Source: Candidatus Bariatricus faecipullorum (lineage in GTDB: Bacteria > Bacillota > Clostridia > Lachnospirales > Lachnospiraceae). Taken from it: a stretch of DNA of 32,672 bases. Below, in pieces: positions 31,449-32,672 of this stretch. The notes under the pieces are model-generated. The model saw only the letters and a program-made list of their open reading frames with translations, was not told the DNA's origin and ran no database searches. Within the stretch, counting starts at the first letter, position 1. Each line of letters opens with the position of its first letter. The position numbers and the translations under genes are program-made. Location: assembly GCA_019118525.1 (NCBI GenBank), contig DWYV01000054.1, forward strand, positions 1 to 32,672, written 5' to 3'.

Positions 31449-32170
31449 TGATGAAGAGACAGCATACGGTTGCCATCGTTCTGGCAGCAGGCCAGGGAAA
31501 ACGGATGGGAACAAAAATACAGAAGCAGTACCTGGAAATTGCCGGGCGGCCGGTGCTTTTTTATTCCCTGGCCGTTTTCCAGAATTCCCCTCTGATTGAT
31601 GAGATTATCCTCGTAACCGGGGAAGGCCAGGAAGAGTACTGCAAAAAAGAGATTGTGGAGAAATATTCTTTTACAAAAGTGGGTAAAATAGTAACCGGCG
31701 GAAAAGAACGCTATGAATCGGTGTACCATGCCCTCTGCGCTGTGGAAAGAACAGAGGGAATCGTGTTTATCCATGACGGCGCCCGCCCGCTTGCAGAGGA
31801 AGAAATACTGGAACGGACTCTCCGTGACGCAGAGAAGTACCATGCCTGCGTGGCGGCCATGCCGGTAAAGGATACCATAAAAATTGCAGACGGAGAAGAT
31901 TTTGCAAAAGCGACTCCAGACCGCCGGAGCCTGTGGATGATTCAGACCCCCCAGGTGTTTGAAATTCCTCTGATAAAAGAAGCCTATACCAGACTGATGC
32001 AGCGTCCGGAAGAAGAAATTCAGGTAACAGATGACGCCATGGTGGCGGAGCAGATACTGGGGACCCGGGTAAAGCTTACGGAAGGGTCTTACCGGAATAT
32101 CAAAATCACGACGCCGGACGACCTTCCGGTGGCGGAACTTTATGTGAAACAGATGAGAGAGAAAAGATAA
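31448..32170 (+). CDS. ispD: 2-C-methyl-D-erythritol 4-phosphate cytidylyltransferase
   Basis: A 240-aa enzyme of the non-mevalonate isoprenoid pathway, joining CMP to methylerythritol phosphate. Motifs are VLAAGQGKRMG with KQY (CTP binding), IVFIHDGARPL, PVKDTIK and IQTPQVF, then VTDDAMVAE. The start ATG shares its A with the tsaD stop codon (TAATG); a second ATG follows at once. The ispF partner is not in the window. No terminator is evident before the tRNA promoter. Confidence 0.95.
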   Translation: MMKRQHTVAIVLAAGQGKRMGTKIQKQYLEIAGRPVLFYSLAVFQNSPLIDEIILVTGEGQEEYCKKEIVEKYSFTKVGKIVTGGKERYESVYHALCAVERTEGIVFIHDGARPLAEEEILERTLRDAEKYHACVAAMPVKDTIKIADGEDFAKATPDRRSLWMIQTPQVFEIPLIKEAYTRLMQRPEEEIQVTDDAMVAEQILGTRVKLTEGSYRNIKITTPDDLPVAELYVKQMREKR

Positions 32171-32188
32171 AAAACTTGGAATTTGTTA

Positions 32189-32218
32189 TTGACAGAAGAA
32201 AGTTGCGTGTGATAAAAT
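32189..32218 (+). promoter_or_regulatory. Promoter of the tRNA-Ser genes
   Basis: TTGACA (32189-32194) and TAAAAT (32213-32218) are 18 bp apart. Five bases after the -10 the transcript region begins with CTGTCGCTGAG, which recurs in the downstream rRNA leader. Confidence 0.65.
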
Positions 32219-32223
32219 AATCA

Positions 32224-32234
32224 CTGTCGCTGAG
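32224..32234 (+). repeat. CTGTCGCTGAG leader motif, first copy
   Basis: This 11-base sequence lies right behind the tRNA promoter and is repeated exactly at 32547-32557 behind the next promoter. The bases that follow (CACGGCGGCA and GACAGCAGACA) are similar and can fold back on the motif. Confidence 0.6.
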
Positions 32235-32265
32235 CACGGCGGCAGAAATTGACAACTGCATACAT

Positions 32266-32351
32266 GGAGAGGTATCGAAGTGGTCATAACGAGGCGGTCT
32301 TGAAAACCGTTTGTCCGAAAGGGCGCGTGGGTTCGAATCCCACCCTCTCCG
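32266..32351 (+). tRNA. tRNA-Ser (anticodon TGA)
   Basis: An 86-nt class II tRNA. The acceptor stem GGAGAGG pairs with CCTCTCC, the discriminator is G, the anticodon loop CTTGAAA carries TGA, and a long variable arm (TTGTCCGAAAGGGCGC) marks it as serine. The T arm is GTGGG-TTCGAAT-CCCAC. CCA is not encoded. Confidence 0.96.
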
Positions 32352-32379
32352 TTTGTCGGAAGCATAAGTATAAAATTAT

Positions 32380-32469
32380 GGAGAAATACCCAAGCTGGCC
32401 GAAGGGGCTCCCCTGGAAAGGGAGTAGGTCGTTAACAGCGGCGCGAGGGTTCGAATCCCTCTTTCTCCG
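32380..32469 (+). tRNA. tRNA-Ser (anticodon GGA)
   Basis: A 90-nt class II tRNA, 28 bases after the first. The acceptor stem GGAGAAA pairs with TTTCTCC, the discriminator is G, and the anticodon loop CTGGAAA carries GGA. A long variable arm follows, and the T arm is GAGGG-TTCGAAT-CCCTC. CCA is not encoded. Confidence 0.95.
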
Positions 32470-32473
32470 TTTC

Positions 32474-32486
32474 CGTCTGACAGACG
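32474..32486 (+). terminator. Small hairpin after the tRNA genes
   Basis: CGTCTG and CAGACG are inverted around a single A, five bases after the second tRNA. The T tail is missing, so it may be a processing site or weak terminator. Confidence 0.3.
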
Positions 32487-32510
32487 TTGACAAAAAAGTT
32501 AAAAAAGTTG

Positions 32511-32539
32511 TTGACATGAACTGGCAGATGTGATATTAT
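32511..32539 (+). promoter_or_regulatory. Promoter of a presumed rRNA operon
   Basis: TTGACA (32511-32516) and TATTAT (32534-32539) are 17 bp apart, preceded by an A-rich tract (AAAAAAGTTAAAAAAG) that looks like an UP element. This strength is usual for stable RNA operons. Confidence 0.7.
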
Positions 32540-32546
32540 GTATAAG

Positions 32547-32672
32547 CTGTCGCTGAGGACAGCAGACAAGAGAACCTTGATAACTGAACAATAGACAACA
32601 GCCCTGAAAGTTCTTTAAGAGAATTTTTGAGAACGGCATCCGAAAGGATGCACAGTAAATTAGGAATTAGCG
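32547..32672 (+). other. Probable 16S rRNA precursor leader
   Basis: The leader contains the second CTGTCGCTGAG copy (32547-32557), a GAACCTTGATAACTGAACAA segment like those before Firmicutes rRNA genes, a boxA-like TTCTTTAA near 32611-32618, and a perfect hairpin GCATCC-GAAA-GGATGC at 32636-32651. The mature 16S start is not reached, so the rRNA operon itself is inferred to lie just past the window end. Confidence 0.65.

Noticed and set aside
29493-31514. A 673-codon open frame on the minus strand
   Set aside because: It is antisense to rnz, tsaD and part of ispD; the sequence is Cys/His/Phe-rich without recognisable motifs.
32249-32533. Open frame running through both tRNA-Ser genes
   Set aside because: Both tRNAs fold perfectly, and the frame includes the rRNA promoter region.

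Overview
The window looks like a chromosomal stretch from an anaerobic, gut-type member of the Clostridia, most likely the Lachnospiraceae. The evidence is an [FeFe]-hydrogenase, an SfsA-MutY fusion, an F-type ATPase operon without a visible atpI, an FMN riboswitch driving a RibU ECF substrate subunit, strong AGGAGG-type ribosome binding sites and Firmicutes-style rRNA leader sequence. The genus is not resolvable from what I can see. No transposase, integrase, CRISPR array or phage gene is visible, so this reads as core genome plus a few accessory modules. All assignments are from reading the translated sequence; no database search was run.

Layout. 1-3659 (+): a sugar-acid catabolic operon (PdxA2-type dehydrogenase, DUF1537 four-carbon acid sugar kinase, KdgT-family permease). 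3761-6831 (+): a small YcxB-like membrane protein, a DeoR-family repressor and a fused SfsA-MutY protein. 6895-8661 (-): a PAP2 phosphatase and a diacylglycerol-kinase-family lipid kinase, each with its own promoter. 8799-15052 (-): the complete F1Fo ATP synthase operon atpBEFHAGDC, whose atpB appears to start at a non-canonical ATT codon. 15442-18998 (-): a two-gene [FeFe]-hydrogenase operon in which the flavoprotein subunit joins a NuoF-type Fe-S domain to a GltD-type FAD/NAD(P) module. 19227-21502 (+): a duplicated DUF1538 membrane protein followed by a tandem two-domain P-II-like protein. 21606-22637 (+): aldose 1-epimerase. 22732-23337 (-) and 23522-25675 (+): a divergent TetR regulator and the RNA-binding protein Tex. 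25653-26315 (-): a DUF1275 membrane protein whose 3' end overlaps tex. 26459-27356 (+): FMN riboswitch, terminator and ribU. 27499-32170 (+): a tRNA-modification cluster (tsaE, tsaB, rimI, an 80-aa CxxC protein, rnz, tsaD) ending in ispD. 32266-32469 (+): two tRNA-Ser genes, then a promoter and leader that look like the start of an rRNA operon whose 16S gene lies beyond the window.

How the parts fit together. The sugar-acid operon should phosphorylate a C4 acid sugar and oxidatively decarboxylate it to dihydroxyacetone phosphate, feeding glycolysis; the hydrogenase can discharge the resulting reducing equivalents as H2, and the ATP synthase couples ATP to an ion gradient. The Tsa genes make the t6A base at position 37 of ANN-decoding tRNAs and RNase Z matures tRNA 3' ends, next to two tRNA genes and an rRNA leader.

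The observations most worth a second look are the DUF1538 plus tandem P-II module, the ATT start of atpB, the stem-loop between the Shine-Dalgarno and start codon of atpD, the hydrogenase flavoprotein architecture, a 15-bp hairpin covering a ribosome binding site at 3700-3735, the SfsA-MutY fusion, and a perfect GGGGACGG-type palindrome between two convergent genes.
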